Assembly: GCA_020625875.1 (NCBI GenBank)
Contig: JAHLAX010000032.1
Coordinates: forward strand, 1 to 64,000
DNA: 64,000 nucleotides
Source of the DNA: a bacterium
Lineage (GTDB): Bacteria > Bacillota > Clostridia > Oscillospirales > Acutalibacteraceae
Direction: 5' to 3'
This document shows positions 8,764 to 18,530 of this stretch, in pieces. The position numbers were made by a program, and so were the translations under genes. Numbering within the stretch: the first letter of the stretch is position 1; each line of letters begins with the position of its first letter. Under the pieces are notes generated by a model. That model had not been told where the DNA came from, did no database searches, and worked only from the letters and a program-made list of their open reading frames with translations.

Positions 8764-9198
8764 ATGGCATATAAAAGAGCTGGTTGGCATAGCGGACTTA
8801 CTTATCAGCAGGTATGCCCGTATTGCAGAACTGTAGTAAGATATAACGATTACAGCCTTGGATTCAGGGCTTGGTATCCCGACGGATTTGTATATTGTCC
8901 GAGGTGCAATAAGCCTCTCAGGCATCACGAGGGACACGCGATTAACGAGGACGGTTCGCCTTATTACACCACACCCGTTACAGCCTACGGACAGCCAATT
9001 CAGCAGGCTGGTCAGGCTGTACAGCAACCTGTGCAGCAGCCCGTACAACAGCCTGTTCAGCAGCCGTTACAGCAACCTGTTCAACAACCTGTTCAGCAGG
9101 AACCTCAGGTTGAAAAGGGCGAGTGTCCCAACTGCGGCAAGGCGTTTGACAAAGGCGTTGACCATTTCTGCAGCGGATGCGGAACAAAATTAGATTAA
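8764..9198 (+). CDS. Zinc-ribbon protein with Q/P/V tandem repeats
   Basis: Two CxxC clusters (CPYC, CPRC) and C-terminal CPNC…CSGC; QQPVQ repeat region. Confidence 0.8.
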   Translation: MAYKRAGWHSGLTYQQVCPYCRTVVRYNDYSLGFRAWYPDGFVYCPRCNKPLRHHEGHAINEDGSPYYTTPVTAYGQPIQQAGQAVQQPVQQPVQQPVQQPLQQPVQQPVQQEPQVEKGECPNCGKAFDKGVDHFCSGCGTKLD

Positions 9199-9208
9199 TC
9201 TCTATGTG

Positions 9209-9239
9209 AATCAGCGTCGTTTTTTCGGCGCTGATTTTT
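9209..9239 (+). terminator. Rho-independent terminator
   Basis: AATCAGCG / CGCTGATT then T run. Confidence 0.75.
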
Positions 9240-9312
9240 AATGCTTGATTTTAGGGTAGCGTTATGGTAGAATTATTTGTGGATTTTTATAATGAAAAGG
9301 CAGGTTTTTAAT

Positions 9313-10968
9313 ATGAGATCAGATTTAATGAAAACAGGCGCCACACGCGCGCCTCAGCGTTCGTTATTAAAAGCAATCGGACTGACAAACGAGGAGATTA
9401 AACGCCCGTTTATCGCGGTTGTCAACTCAAAGAGCGACTATATCCCCGGTCATAAGCACCTTGACGATATTGCGGCAAAGGTTATGGACGGTATCCGCAA
9501 CGCGGGCGGCGTTCCGTTCGAGTTCAATACAATCGGCGTTTGCGACGGTCTGGCTATGAACCATAAGGGTATGAAGTACAGCCTCTGCTCGCGCGAGCTT
9601 ATCGCCGATTCAATTGAGGTTATGCTCACGGCTCATCCGCTTGACGCTGTTGTGTTTATCCCCAACTGTGACAAGATTACCCCCGGTATGCTGCTTGCCG
9701 CCTGCCGCCTTAATCTTCCGTCAATCTTCGTTTCGGGCGGCCCTATGCTCCCCGGCGAGTACAAAGGCGAAAGATACGGACTTTCCGAGATGTTTGAGTT
9801 CGTAGGCTCTCACGCCGCGGGCAAAATCACCGATGAGGAGCTCGAGGCGTATGAAGACCACGCTTGTCCCACATGCGGCTCCTGCTCGGGTATGTATACA
9901 GCTAACTCTATGAACTGCCTCACCGAGGCTATCGGTATGGGGCTCCCCGGTAACGGCACACGCCCCGCGATTTCAGGCGCGCGCCGCGCTCTCGCTCAGG
10001 AAGCGGGCGAACAGATTATGGAGCTTTTAAAGAACGACATCCGTCCCCGCGACATCATCACAAAGGAGAGTCTCGAAAACGCTCTGCGCTGCGAGATGGC
10101 TCTCGGCTGTTCAAGTAATACAGTATTGCATCTGCTCGCTATCGCGTACGAGGCGGGCATCCCCGTTGACATCAATGTTATAGACGAAATCAGCAAGACA
10201 ACTCCCCAGATTTGTAAGCTCAACCCCGCGGGCAAGATTTTTATCACCGACCTCAACGAGATGGGTGGTATCCCCGCTGTTATGAAAGAGCTCTCAAAGA
10301 AGGGTATTATCAATGAGGACTGCGTGACCGTAAAGGGTACTGTAGGCGAGCGTATCAAGGACGCTCCCGCTCCCGACGGCGAGGTTATCCACACTGTTGA
10401 GAATCCGCTCAGACAGGACGGCGGTATCGCGATTCTGTTCGGCAACATTGCTCCCGACGGCGCTGTTGTAAAGCAGGGCGCGGTTGCTCCCGAAATGATG
10501 CAGAACACAGGTCCCGCCCGTGTATTCGACAGCGAAGAGGACGCGTGTGAGGCTATCTACGGCGGCAAGATTAACGCTGGCGATATTGTTGTTATCCGCT
10601 ATGAGGGGCCCAAGGGCGGTCCAGGTATGAGAGAGATGCTCGCTCCTACCTCCGCTCTGGTTGGTATGGGGCTCGACAGCTCTGTATCGCTGATTACCGA
10701 CGGACGTTTCAGCGGCGCTACAAAGGGCGCGGCTGTAGGTCATGTTAGCCCCGAGGCTGCTTCGGGCGGTATGATCGGTATCATCGAGGAGGGCGACAAA
10801 GTCACTGTTGATATTACCAACCGCAAGCTTACGCTCCACGTTGACGACGCTGTTATCGAGGAGAGAAAGAAGAAATTTACTCCCAAGCAGAAGGAGCTCG
10901 ACGGCTACATTAAGCGCTACGCCAAGCTCGTAACCTCAGGCTCAACAGGCGCGGTATTTGAAAAGTAA
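9313..10968 (+). CDS. ilvD: Dihydroxy-acid dehydratase
   Basis: [24 protein letters not shown]…, [33 protein letters not shown] motifs. Confidence 0.97.
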   Translation: MRSDLMKTGATRAPQRSLLKAIGLTNEEIKRPFIAVVNSKSDYIPGHKHLDDIAAKVMDGIRNAGGVPFEFNTIGVCDGLAMNHKGMKYSLCSRELIADSIEVMLTAHPLDAVVFIPNCDKITPGMLLAACRLNLPSIFVSGGPMLPGEYKGERYGLSEMFEFVGSHAAGKITDEELEAYEDHACPTCGSCSGMYTANSMNCLTEAIGMGLPGNGTRPAISGARRALAQEAGEQIMELLKNDIRPRDIITKESLENALRCEMALGCSSNTVLHLLAIAYEAGIPVDINVIDEISKTTPQICKLNPAGKIFITDLNEMGGIPAVMKELSKKGIINEDCVTVKGTVGERIKDAPAPDGEVIHTVENPLRQDGGIAILFGNIAPDGAVVKQGAVAPEMMQNTGPARVFDSEEDACEAIYGGKINAGDIVVIRYEGPKGGPGMREMLAPTSALVGMGLDSSVSLITDGRFSGATKGAAVGHVSPEAASGGMIGIIEEGDKVTVDITNRKLTLHVDDAVIEERKKKFTPKQKELDGYIKRYAKLVTSGSTGAVFEK

Positions 10969-10980
10969 TTCGCAAAAGAA

Positions 10981-11138
10981 AAGGCTTCCCCCTGTGGGGG
11001 AAGCTGTCACGGAGCTTGCGGAGTGACTGATGAGGGCAGGCATACAATAGTTATTTGTATAAGTAAGTATGATTTAAAAGGCCCTCATCCGACTTCGCTG
11101 CGCTCAGCCACCTTCCCCCAACGGGGAAGGCTTTTTTT
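10981..11138. repeat. Dispersed palindromic repeat family R1, copy A; also serves as intergenic terminator
   Basis: GGCTTCCCCC..GGGGGAAGCTGTC…GATGAGGGC and inverted GCCCTCATCCG…CACCTTCCCC..GGGGAAGGC. Confidence 0.75.
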
Positions 11139-11139
11139 A

Positions 11140-11718
11140 TTATCTTTTAACTTCTTTATTCTTGAACTTCCATTCGCTGATGTCGTTGCCTTTGACCATA
11201 AAAGCTTTTTTGCTCATTTTGGCGAGCGGCTCATCGTTGTAGCTGTCCGAGTAAAACTCGTCAATTTCTTCGCCGAACTGCTCCTTGAACAGCTTTACCT
11301 TTTCATCGCCGTGGCAGTTTTCACCCGTGTACTTGCCTGTTTTTACATCTACGCGCGAGGCGATAAGATGCTTTACACCGAGATAATCACAAATAGGCTT
11401 CAGTAGAAAGTATGGGGAAGCGGAAATTACCAAATCATCAGGCATCTGCTGTTTTTTGTACCACATTTTAATCTTACTTTTGTTTGCTTTCCAGAAGTCC
11501 GTAATATCCTTCTCGGCGTCAATTTTGGTGAGAAAGCGGTACATATTCTCTTTCATAATTGTTTTTGTACCGATATTGAGCACATAATATCTGACGGCGC
11601 CCTTAACAAGCGGAAACGCGAGATGAAAAATCCCCTTGTGCCGCTTTAAACAAAAGAGGTAAAAATCCATCGTGGAATCGCCGTCATATATAGTTTTGTC
11701 AAAATCATAAACATTCAT
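11140..11718 (-). CDS. HAD-IB family phosphatase
   Basis: MNVYDFDKTIYDGDSTMDFY (DxDxT), ISASPYFLLKP. Confidence 0.85.
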   Translation of the reverse strand: MNVYDFDKTIYDGDSTMDFYLFCLKRHKGIFHLAFPLVKGAVRYYVLNIGTKTIMKENMYRFLTKIDAEKDITDFWKANKSKIKMWYKKQQMPDDLVISASPYFLLKPICDYLGVKHLIASRVDVKTGKYTGENCHGDEKVKLFKEQFGEEIDEFYSDSYNDEPLAKMSKKAFMVKGNDISEWKFKNKEVKR

Positions 11719-11866
11719 ATTGTCATCAACCCGTTTTTATCTAGTTTAGTATTAATTATAGATTAAAAACCGTTAAATTTCAACCATAATCAGATTTATT
11801 GCCGCTAAGTCTTGTTCTTTTTTTTATTTTGTAGTATAATGATTATAAGTATGTATAAGGGGTAAT

Positions 11867-12727
11867 ATGGTGTTCGGCTATATCAGGATTCAAAAAAGCG
11901 AATTGCTTGTTCGTGAATATGACGCTTACAAATCTGTTTATTGCGGACTTTGCAAGCAGATGGGCAGGGATTATTCCCGCCTCTCGCGCCTGATTCTGAG
12001 CTACGACTGCACCTTTTACGCGTTATTGCTTATGTCGCTGAGGCGATCCTGCGAGGGCTTTAACGACGGCAGATGCAGGTTTAATCCTCTGAAAAAATGC
12101 AAATTTTGTGACTGTGGTGACGACGCTGTTTCAAAAGCGGCGGCGCTGAGTGTGATTCTGGCTTATTACAAGCTGATTGACAACATCGAGGACAGCGGCT
12201 TTTTTAAACGCTTAGGCTGCAAGCTGATTCGACCGTTCTTTTCACGTTGGCGCAAAAAAGCGCTTGACCGTTATAACGAGATTGATAAAATCGCCTCTGA
12301 TATGATGAAGGCGCAAAAAAGCGCCGAGCTTATTCCCGACTGTTCGCTCGATATGGCGGCGGACCCCACGGCTTCAATGCTCGCGCGGGTGCTTGAGCTT
12401 GAGGCGGTGGACGAGGCGCAAAGGCGCATTCTCAGCCAAATCGGTTACGGCCTCGGCAGGTTTATATATCTGGTTGACGCCGCGGACGATTATGAGGATG
12501 ACGTAAAGTCTGGCAGTTTCAACCCTTTTAAAAATAATGATGAGGGTTTATTCGAAACAGTAAACAACAATCTTTCCCAGGCTCTCGCGTCTGTTTATGA
12601 CGCGTACAATCTGTTGGAGCTTGTGGACTTTAAAGGAATAATAGACAATGTAATTCTCAGAGGCTTGCCGTCGGTGCAGGCTGAGATTACACGGAAGGTA
12701 AAGGTGAACAATGAAAGATCCGTATGA
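11867..12727 (+). CDS. DUF5685 family protein
   Basis: [36 protein letters not shown]…. Confidence 0.75.
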   Translation: MVFGYIRIQKSELLVREYDAYKSVYCGLCKQMGRDYSRLSRLILSYDCTFYALLLMSLRRSCEGFNDGRCRFNPLKKCKFCDCGDDAVSKAAALSVILAYYKLIDNIEDSGFFKRLGCKLIRPFFSRWRKKALDRYNEIDKIASDMMKAQKSAELIPDCSLDMAADPTASMLARVLELEAVDEAQRRILSQIGYGLGRFIYLVDAADDYEDDVKSGSFNPFKNNDEGLFETVNNNLSQALASVYDAYNLLELVDFKGIIDNVILRGLPSVQAEITRKVKVNNERSV

Positions 12728-13307
12728 GGTATTGGGCGTTTCGAGAGGCGCCTCCGAGAGCGAGATTAAAGCGGCTTACCGCGAGCTCGCTAAAAAATAT
12801 CATCCTGATAATTATCAGGACAGCCCCTTGGCGGATTTAGCCGAGGAAAAAATGAAAGAAGTCAATGAAGCTTACGATGCTATTTTGCAGGAGAAGAAGA
12901 ACGGCGGTTCCTCCTCGGGCAATTCTTACGGTGGTTCCGCGGGTTATAACCCCTCGAGCGAGTACGCCAACGTTCGTATGCTGATTCAGCAGAACAGGCT
13001 TGACGAAGCGGAGAGAATCCTCGATGGCGTTACGGGCGACCACAGCGCTGAGTGGTATTTCCTCAGGGGAATGTGCTATTACAGACGAGGTTGGGCTCAG
13101 CAGGCGGCGCAGTATTTTCAGCGCGCGTGCACAATGGAACCCAACAATATGGAATATCGTCAGGCGCTCAACAATATGAACCGTCAACAGGGCTTCGGCT
13201 ACGGCGGCTATAACACTACAAATATGAATCAGGGCAGCCAGTGCGGCGTTTGTGATGTTTGCGCGGGACTTATGTGTATGGACTGCCTGTGCAGGGGATG
13301 CTGTTGA
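12711..13307 (+). CDS. J-domain (DnaJ-like) protein with tetratricopeptide-like middle and Cys-rich tail
   Basis: [32 protein letters not shown]-terminal [21 protein letters not shown]. Confidence 0.9.
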   Translation: MKDPYEVLGVSRGASESEIKAAYRELAKKYHPDNYQDSPLADLAEEKMKEVNEAYDAILQEKKNGGSSSGNSYGGSAGYNPSSEYANVRMLIQQNRLDEAERILDGVTGDHSAEWYFLRGMCYYRRGWAQQAAQYFQRACTMEPNNMEYRQALNNMNRQQGFGYGGYNTTNMNQGSQCGVCDVCAGLMCMDCLCRGCC

Positions 13308-13846
13308 TGAAAAGGGATACTTTCAGAACCGCGTTTTGCGGGCTGATTACGGCGTTCGCGTTTGTGCTGATGCTGCTGACTAATCTTGTCCCTGTTGGTA
13401 CATACGCGTTTCCGTGCCTTGCGGGAATGGTTCTTGTGACGGTTGTAATAGAGTTCGGCTGGAAATGGGCTCTCGGTTCTTACGCCGCCATTTCGCTGTT
13501 GTCAATCTTTCTGGCGGGAGATAAAGAGGCGGTAGTTTATTTTGTCGCTTTCTTCGGCTTTTATCCCATAATAAAAAGCCTTATTGAGAGGCTCCCGTCA
13601 AGAGTGATTCAGTATATTATAAAATACTCGGTGTTTACCGTGTGTATGATAGGCGCGTTTTTGGTGTGCAAATTTGTGCTTATGCTCCCCGACGACGATT
13701 TCACCATATCGGGAATGTATATTCCGTGGGTGTTCCTTATTGCGGGAGAAATTGTATTTATCGTATATGATTTGGCTGTAACTGTGATAGTCACCAATTA
13801 TATAAACAGAATCAGGGGTAAGTTATTTAAAGATTCTTTTAAGTGA
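13307..13846 (+). CDS. Multi-TM membrane protein
   Basis: Hydrophobic 180 aa; ATG overlaps preceding TGA (TGATGA); track start 13259 lies in the upstream gene. Confidence 0.7.
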   Translation: MKRDTFRTAFCGLITAFAFVLMLLTNLVPVGTYAFPCLAGMVLVTVVIEFGWKWALGSYAAISLLSIFLAGDKEAVVYFVAFFGFYPIIKSLIERLPSRVIQYIIKYSVFTVCMIGAFLVCKFVLMLPDDDFTISGMYIPWVFLIAGEIVFIVYDLAVTVIVTNYINRIRGKLFKDSFK

Positions 13847-13872
13847 TTTGGAAGTTTAAAGAAGGTTTAGGT

Positions 13873-16170
13873 ATGAGAAAATTTAGAAAATTCTCGGTAT
13901 TGTTGCTGATAATCGCGGCGTTTTTGGTGTCGGCGGCGGTTTTCCCCGCTTCGGCGGCTAACGCGCATCCTAAGGCGACAATTAAAACGTCTGATGTCAA
14001 CCTGCGCGCGGGCGCGGGCACAAGCTATAATATAATCGGCAATATGACAAAAGACGAAAAGGTAACGCTTCTGGACGGCAGGCTGTTCAATAAGGAATGG
14101 TATCATATCAAGAAATCAGACGGCGTTAAAGGCTATGTTCATCAGGATTATCTGTCAATCAACAAGAATCAGTTGTATATTGTTGATGCTGTGAACGTGT
14201 ATGCCGGTTACGCGGCTACATACCGTAATTTTGTAAACACAACCGAGCACGAAGCTGTATGGTCAAGCTCCGACAAGACAATTGCTACCGTCAGCGCGGG
14301 CAAGGTGACTCCCCACAAAGCGGGCACCGTCACAATTACCGTTCACGCTGGGGATAAGAAAGTTAAGTCTAAGCTGACCGTAAAAAAGGCGACGGTCACT
14401 CTTGATAAAAAGTCTTTGACGATATATACGGACGACAGTCCCGTCAAGCTTAAGGCGAAGTGCGCCAAAGCCGTTACATTCACAAGCTCGAAAAAAACAG
14501 TCGCGACAGTAAGCAATAAGGGAGTTGTAACTCCCAAGGGAGCGGGTACGACCAAGATTAAAGCCGCGAGTAAATCAGGCGAAGCTGTCTGTACCGTAAC
14601 GGTGAAAAAGCGCGTTATTACGCTTAAGTGCCTCAAGTCCGCTATGTATACCGATAACTACGACATTATCACACCCTCGGGCGGCAAAGAAGCGTATACG
14701 TTCAAGAGCAGCAATAAAAATATTGTTAAAGTTGACAGAAACGGCTGGGTACACGCTGTCGGTTCAGGTAAAGCCACGGTCACTATAACCAGCGGCAAGC
14801 TTAAAAAGACAAAAACTTACAACATAAAAGCGGGTTCTCTGGTAAGCCTTTCAAACCTGAAGGGTAATGTTAACGCGGGCAAAACGCTATATGTTAAGTC
14901 ATTTACAAGCGGAGTAAAATGGAAAACAAGCGACTCCAAAATCGCCACTGTCAATGGCGGATATGTGCTCGGCAAAAAGAAGGGCAAGGTTATTATTTCC
15001 GCGTCCACTTCAAAGGGCGCCAAGGATTGCGTTGTTACCGTTAAGGGCGCGGAACCCGTAAGGTTCGTTTATACATCCAACAACTCGGCTTTTAAAGGGA
15101 AAACCTTTAAGCTTTACGCCATTACCGATACATTAAGAACGAATGTAAAGTTCAAAATTACACGCTCTGACGGAAAGAAAAAGTGGATAACAAAAACCAC
15201 CAAGACCACAAGCTCAGGGCGCTATATTTGGACAGGCGAAACGGATTTGAAGAAAGCGGGCGTTTATACCATAAATGCCTACGCTCACAAAAAAGGTACA
15301 AAATGGGCGACCTCTGACGGCGGCGAAACCAATTTTATTGTCAACAGTTACACGAGCAGAGCTACTCCTACCTTCGCTCAAAAGAGAGTAACCACATCGC
15401 TGCTCAAGAACATCGCGCAGTTTGAGGGATTTCTGCCCAAGGTCGAGGCAGACCAGCTGGTCGCGGATTCGCCCACAGTCGGCTACGGTCACGTTACATA
15501 CGCGGGCACAACCTTCTATAACGGTATGACCAAGAAAGAAGCCTTTGCCTTTTTGACCAAGGATATTAATAATTCAGGCTATACAATCAGAGTCAATAAG
15601 TTACTCAAGGATAACAAAATCAAGTTTACTCAGTCGCAGTTTGACGCGCTTGTGGACTTCTCTTACAACCTCGGGCCGTACGCTATTGAGAACGATAACG
15701 ACCTTATGAATGTGCTCAAAAACACCTACGGCAAGACGTCAAATAAACTAAAAGGTTATATAAGAGTTACGTCCTCGCCGCTTAAGAAGACCGCCGCGTC
15801 CGACGCGAAAACATTAAAAACTCTCGCGCCTAACGCAACAGTCACTTTGAGCTCGACTAAGGTTTATAACAATAGCTGGTACAAGGTCAAGACTACTGAC
15901 GGCACAGAAGGCTATGTTAAAACGTCGCATATCGAAAGACGCACAACCGATACCAAAACTCGGGACCTTCGAAACATAAATTACAACTCTTTAAAATCAA
16001 ACATTCTTCCGTATCATCACGCCAGCGGCAGTTGCTATTGGGGCTTGCTGTACAGAAGAATTGATGAAATAGAGATGTTCTATTTCCGTGATTATACGGT
16101 TGACGGAGCCAATAACGACTATAATATGAAGTATTACTGCTCCAGAAACAAGAGCTTCGGAATGGGATAA
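13873..16170 (+). CDS. Secreted SH3b / Ig-like (BIG2) / GH24 lysozyme-like protein
   Basis: Signal peptide; SH3b (VNLRAGAGTSYNIIG…GYVHQDYL); BIG2-like repeats; GH24 pattern FEGFLPKVEAD…TVGYGHV…QFDALVDFSYNLG. Confidence 0.85.
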   Translation: MRKFRKFSVLLLIIAAFLVSAAVFPASAANAHPKATIKTSDVNLRAGAGTSYNIIGNMTKDEKVTLLDGRLFNKEWYHIKKSDGVKGYVHQDYLSINKNQLYIVDAVNVYAGYAATYRNFVNTTEHEAVWSSSDKTIATVSAGKVTPHKAGTVTITVHAGDKKVKSKLTVKKATVTLDKKSLTIYTDDSPVKLKAKCAKAVTFTSSKKTVATVSNKGVVTPKGAGTTKIKAASKSGEAVCTVTVKKRVITLKCLKSAMYTDNYDIITPSGGKEAYTFKSSNKNIVKVDRNGWVHAVGSGKATVTITSGKLKKTKTYNIKAGSLVSLSNLKGNVNAGKTLYVKSFTSGVKWKTSDSKIATVNGGYVLGKKKGKVIISASTSKGAKDCVVTVKGAEPVRFVYTSNNSAFKGKTFKLYAITDTLRTNVKFKITRSDGKKKWITKTTKTTSSGRYIWTGETDLKKAGVYTINAYAHKKGTKWATSDGGETNFIVNSYTSRATPTFAQKRVTTSLLKNIAQFEGFLPKVEADQLVADSPTVGYGHVTYAGTTFYNGMTKKEAFAFLTKDINNSGYTIRVNKLLKDNKIKFTQSQFDALVDFSYNLGPYAIENDNDLMNVLKNTYGKTSNKLKGYIRVTSSPLKKTAASDAKTLKTLAPNATVTLSSTKVYNNSWYKVKTTDGTEGYVKTSHIERRTTDTKTRDLRNINYNSLKSNILPYHHASGSCYWGLLYRRIDEIEMFYFRDYTVDGANNDYNMKYYCSRNKSFGMG

Positions 16171-16238
16171 GCCAATGGTATAATTAAACTTTCCGCCGCA
16201 TACTCTTTTTTAGGACAAACCTATGAAAGAGTGATAAA

Positions 16239-16901
16239 ATGCAGGGAATAGTTTTTACATATCGAAAGAAAAAACCGCGCGACAAAAAGCAGTTTAGCTT
16301 TAAAAAACGTGAGTTCAGAGATTTTCTGAAAAAATGGGGCAATATAATGCTCTTTGCACTGATGCTTGTTGTCGGGCTCGGTGTGGGATGTATCTGCTCG
16401 GGCAATCTGAGCAGCGATACGCTCAAAAATCTCGATTTTCTTTTTACAACCAATATGCCCGAAAGACTATCGGGCGGGGCGCTCAACGCCTTTTGCGCTG
16501 GCTTCGCTTCTGACTTTCTGTTTTTGCTTTCGGGCTTTTTGATGGGAATGTGCCTTTGGGGCGTTGCCGCGCTTCCGTTCATAGCTTTTTTCAAAGGATT
16601 TGGAATAGGTGTGAGCGCGGGATACCTTCTGATGACATATGGGTTTAAGGGCATACTTTTCTATTTGTTCGTGCTGTTGCCCGGGATAATCGTTTTCAGC
16701 CTCGCACTGATTTATGAACTCAGTTCCGCGTACTATATGTTCAAACGCTTTTGCTTTATGATAACAGGCAAAACAAAACGCGCTTTTAAGGAGTTTTTTA
16801 TAAACTATCTCAAAAGCGCGCTCAAATATCTCGCGATAACCTTCGCCGCTGCCGTTTTGGATACGGTGCTGTGGATGTTGCTCGCGAATCTGTTCTTTTA
16901 A
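16239..16901 (+). CDS. Stage II sporulation protein M (SpoIIM) family membrane protein
   Basis: Hydrophobic pattern NIMLFALMLVVGLGVGCI…FKGFGIGVSAGYLL. Confidence 0.75.
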   Translation: MQGIVFTYRKKKPRDKKQFSFKKREFRDFLKKWGNIMLFALMLVVGLGVGCICSGNLSSDTLKNLDFLFTTNMPERLSGGALNAFCAGFASDFLFLLSGFLMGMCLWGVAALPFIAFFKGFGIGVSAGYLLMTYGFKGILFYLFVLLPGIIVFSLALIYELSSAYYMFKRFCFMITGKTKRAFKEFFINYLKSALKYLAITFAAAVLDTVLWMLLANLFF

Positions 16902-16935
16902 AAGACTACCCAATAGGGTATCAGGGGTGATAGAT

Positions 16936-17877
16936 TTGGAAAAAACAAAGCTGGGCTTTATCCGCTTTTTTACAGGGTATTTCAAGAGTTTTCACAAGCT
17001 TTTGCTGACCAATATTCTGTTTGCGGTTCCCGCGGCGTTTTTTATAGCGCTCTTTAGGATTATTAACGAGATGACCAAGCTGAATCTGCTTGCGATTGAT
17101 TTACTGGCGATTATATTCTGCTTTCCGTTCTTGGCGGGAGTTACTGTAATCACAAGGAATATCGCGCGCGAGGACAAGCAGGTGCCCGTAGTAAAGCTGT
17201 TCTTCAAGGGCTTTAAGGAGAACCTGCCGCGCTTCATTATCCACGGAATAATCTATTATATAGCGTTCTTTTTGTGCTATTTTTCAATCACGCTGTACTG
17301 GCGCCTGGCTCAGGCAAATACGTTTTTTTATCTGCCGTTCGGCGTAGCGATACTCATTACAGTGGCGGTGCTGTTTATCGCCTATAACGTGCCGACTATG
17401 ACGGTGACATTCAAGCTCAAAATGAGCACGATTTATAAGAACTCGGGACTGATGAGCTTCGGCGAGATTAAAAACAACTTTTTCGCTACGGTAGGACTCT
17501 TCCTTTTGTTCCTAGTAATCGCGAGTATTTATCTCGTGATTCCTGATTTTCTAATCAGAAATATTGTCGGAATAGCCCTTTGCGCGCTGATAGTTCCCTC
17601 AACCGCCTCTTATATCATCAACTTCTATGTATTCAAGGATATGGCGCGGATGATTTCTCAGGACGGGGCGCGTTCGGCGGGTATAAAGGAAAAGGACGAA
17701 AACGAAAAGGAAAAGGAAGAAGAAATCTTCGATTTCTCTCAGCTTGACCTCGATGAGAATAAGGATATGGAGGAATACCTGTTCTACGGCGGAAAGATGA
17801 TAAAGCGCAAGACCTTAATCAAAATGCGCGACGAACAGGAAGCGAATAATAAGAATGAGCAAAAAGAAAAAGCCTAA
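16936..17877 (+). CDS. YesL/DUF624-like membrane protein
   Basis: Multi-TM protein; RBS AGGGGTGA before TTG start; family assignment tentative. Confidence 0.55.
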   Translation: MEKTKLGFIRFFTGYFKSFHKLLLTNILFAVPAAFFIALFRIINEMTKLNLLAIDLLAIIFCFPFLAGVTVITRNIAREDKQVPVVKLFFKGFKENLPRFIIHGIIYYIAFFLCYFSITLYWRLAQANTFFYLPFGVAILITVAVLFIAYNVPTMTVTFKLKMSTIYKNSGLMSFGEIKNNFFATVGLFLLFLVIASIYLVIPDFLIRNIVGIALCALIVPSTASYIINFYVFKDMARMISQDGARSAGIKEKDENEKEKEEEIFDFSQLDLDENKDMEEYLFYGGKMIKRKTLIKMRDEQEANNKNEQKEKA

Positions 17878-18340
17878 GAAAAAACATCAGATTGAAAAAA
17901 AGAAAAAGAGTAACGCTTCGTCGGTGATACTCGCTGTGTGCGTGAGCGCGGCTTTTGTATTGATTATTGTTGGCGTTATAGTTTTTGATCGGGTGACAAA
18001 TATTAAATACGCTGATTTTGTCGGTCATACAATGCAGAGCAAGGCGGCTTATGATAAATCAGGCAAGAAAGTCGATTTGTATAATATCTATAACGTTCAG
18101 TATGATAGTTATCACGGCACCTTGCAGTTCAACGAGGACAAAACCTTCAGCCTCTGGATGACTCCGGGCCCCGATGACGGCACCAACGAGGGCACGTTCA
18201 CCTATAACACATGGGATAACGTCATCAACGGCAAGTACAACAGCGGCAAAAAGATTGACTTCAAAATCGTCCGCAACGAGGACGGCTCACTGAATCGCAT
18301 TGAAGCGCCGTATGAAGAATATACGATATATTTCAGTTGA
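17855..18340 (+). CDS. Hypothetical single-TM protein with basic N-terminus
   Basis: MSKKKKPKKKHQIEKKKK… then TM; overlaps the previous gene by 23 nt. Confidence 0.65.
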   Translation: MSKKKKPKKKHQIEKKKKSNASSVILAVCVSAAFVLIIVGVIVFDRVTNIKYADFVGHTMQSKAAYDKSGKKVDLYNIYNVQYDSYHGTLQFNEDKTFSLWMTPGPDDGTNEGTFTYNTWDNVINGKYNSGKKIDFKIVRNEDGSLNRIEAPYEEYTIYFS

Positions 18341-18369
18341 AAATGAAAAATGAATGATAAAAACTGCGG

Positions 18370-18402
18370 AGCGCGCGCCCGATTATCGGACGCGCTTTTT
18401 AT
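18370..18402 (+). terminator. Probable terminator hairpin
   Basis: GCGCGCCCGATTATCGGACGCGC then TTTTT. Confidence 0.65.
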
Positions 18403-18530
18403 ATGCAAAATACATAAATGTAAGTCAGCATTTTTGTTGAATATTTTTGTTTCAAATATGATACAATATGTTTAAGAAATAAATATTAACAAATCTAAAT
18501 ATAAAACTTTTGATGTTTGAGGTGTCAATT

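Noticed and set aside
9001-9105. Possible CRISPR-like or tandem DNA repeat
   Set aside because: In-frame coding repeat (QQPVQ) with no spacer structure.
9996-10839. Minus-strand ORFs of 170 and 181 aa
   Set aside because: Antisense to ilvD; shadow ORFs.
13873-16901. Prophage lysis module (GH24 lysozyme)
   Set aside because: The lysozyme has a signal peptide, Ig-like repeats and chromosomal neighbours (SpoIIM-like); no capsid, tail, terminase or integrase genes.
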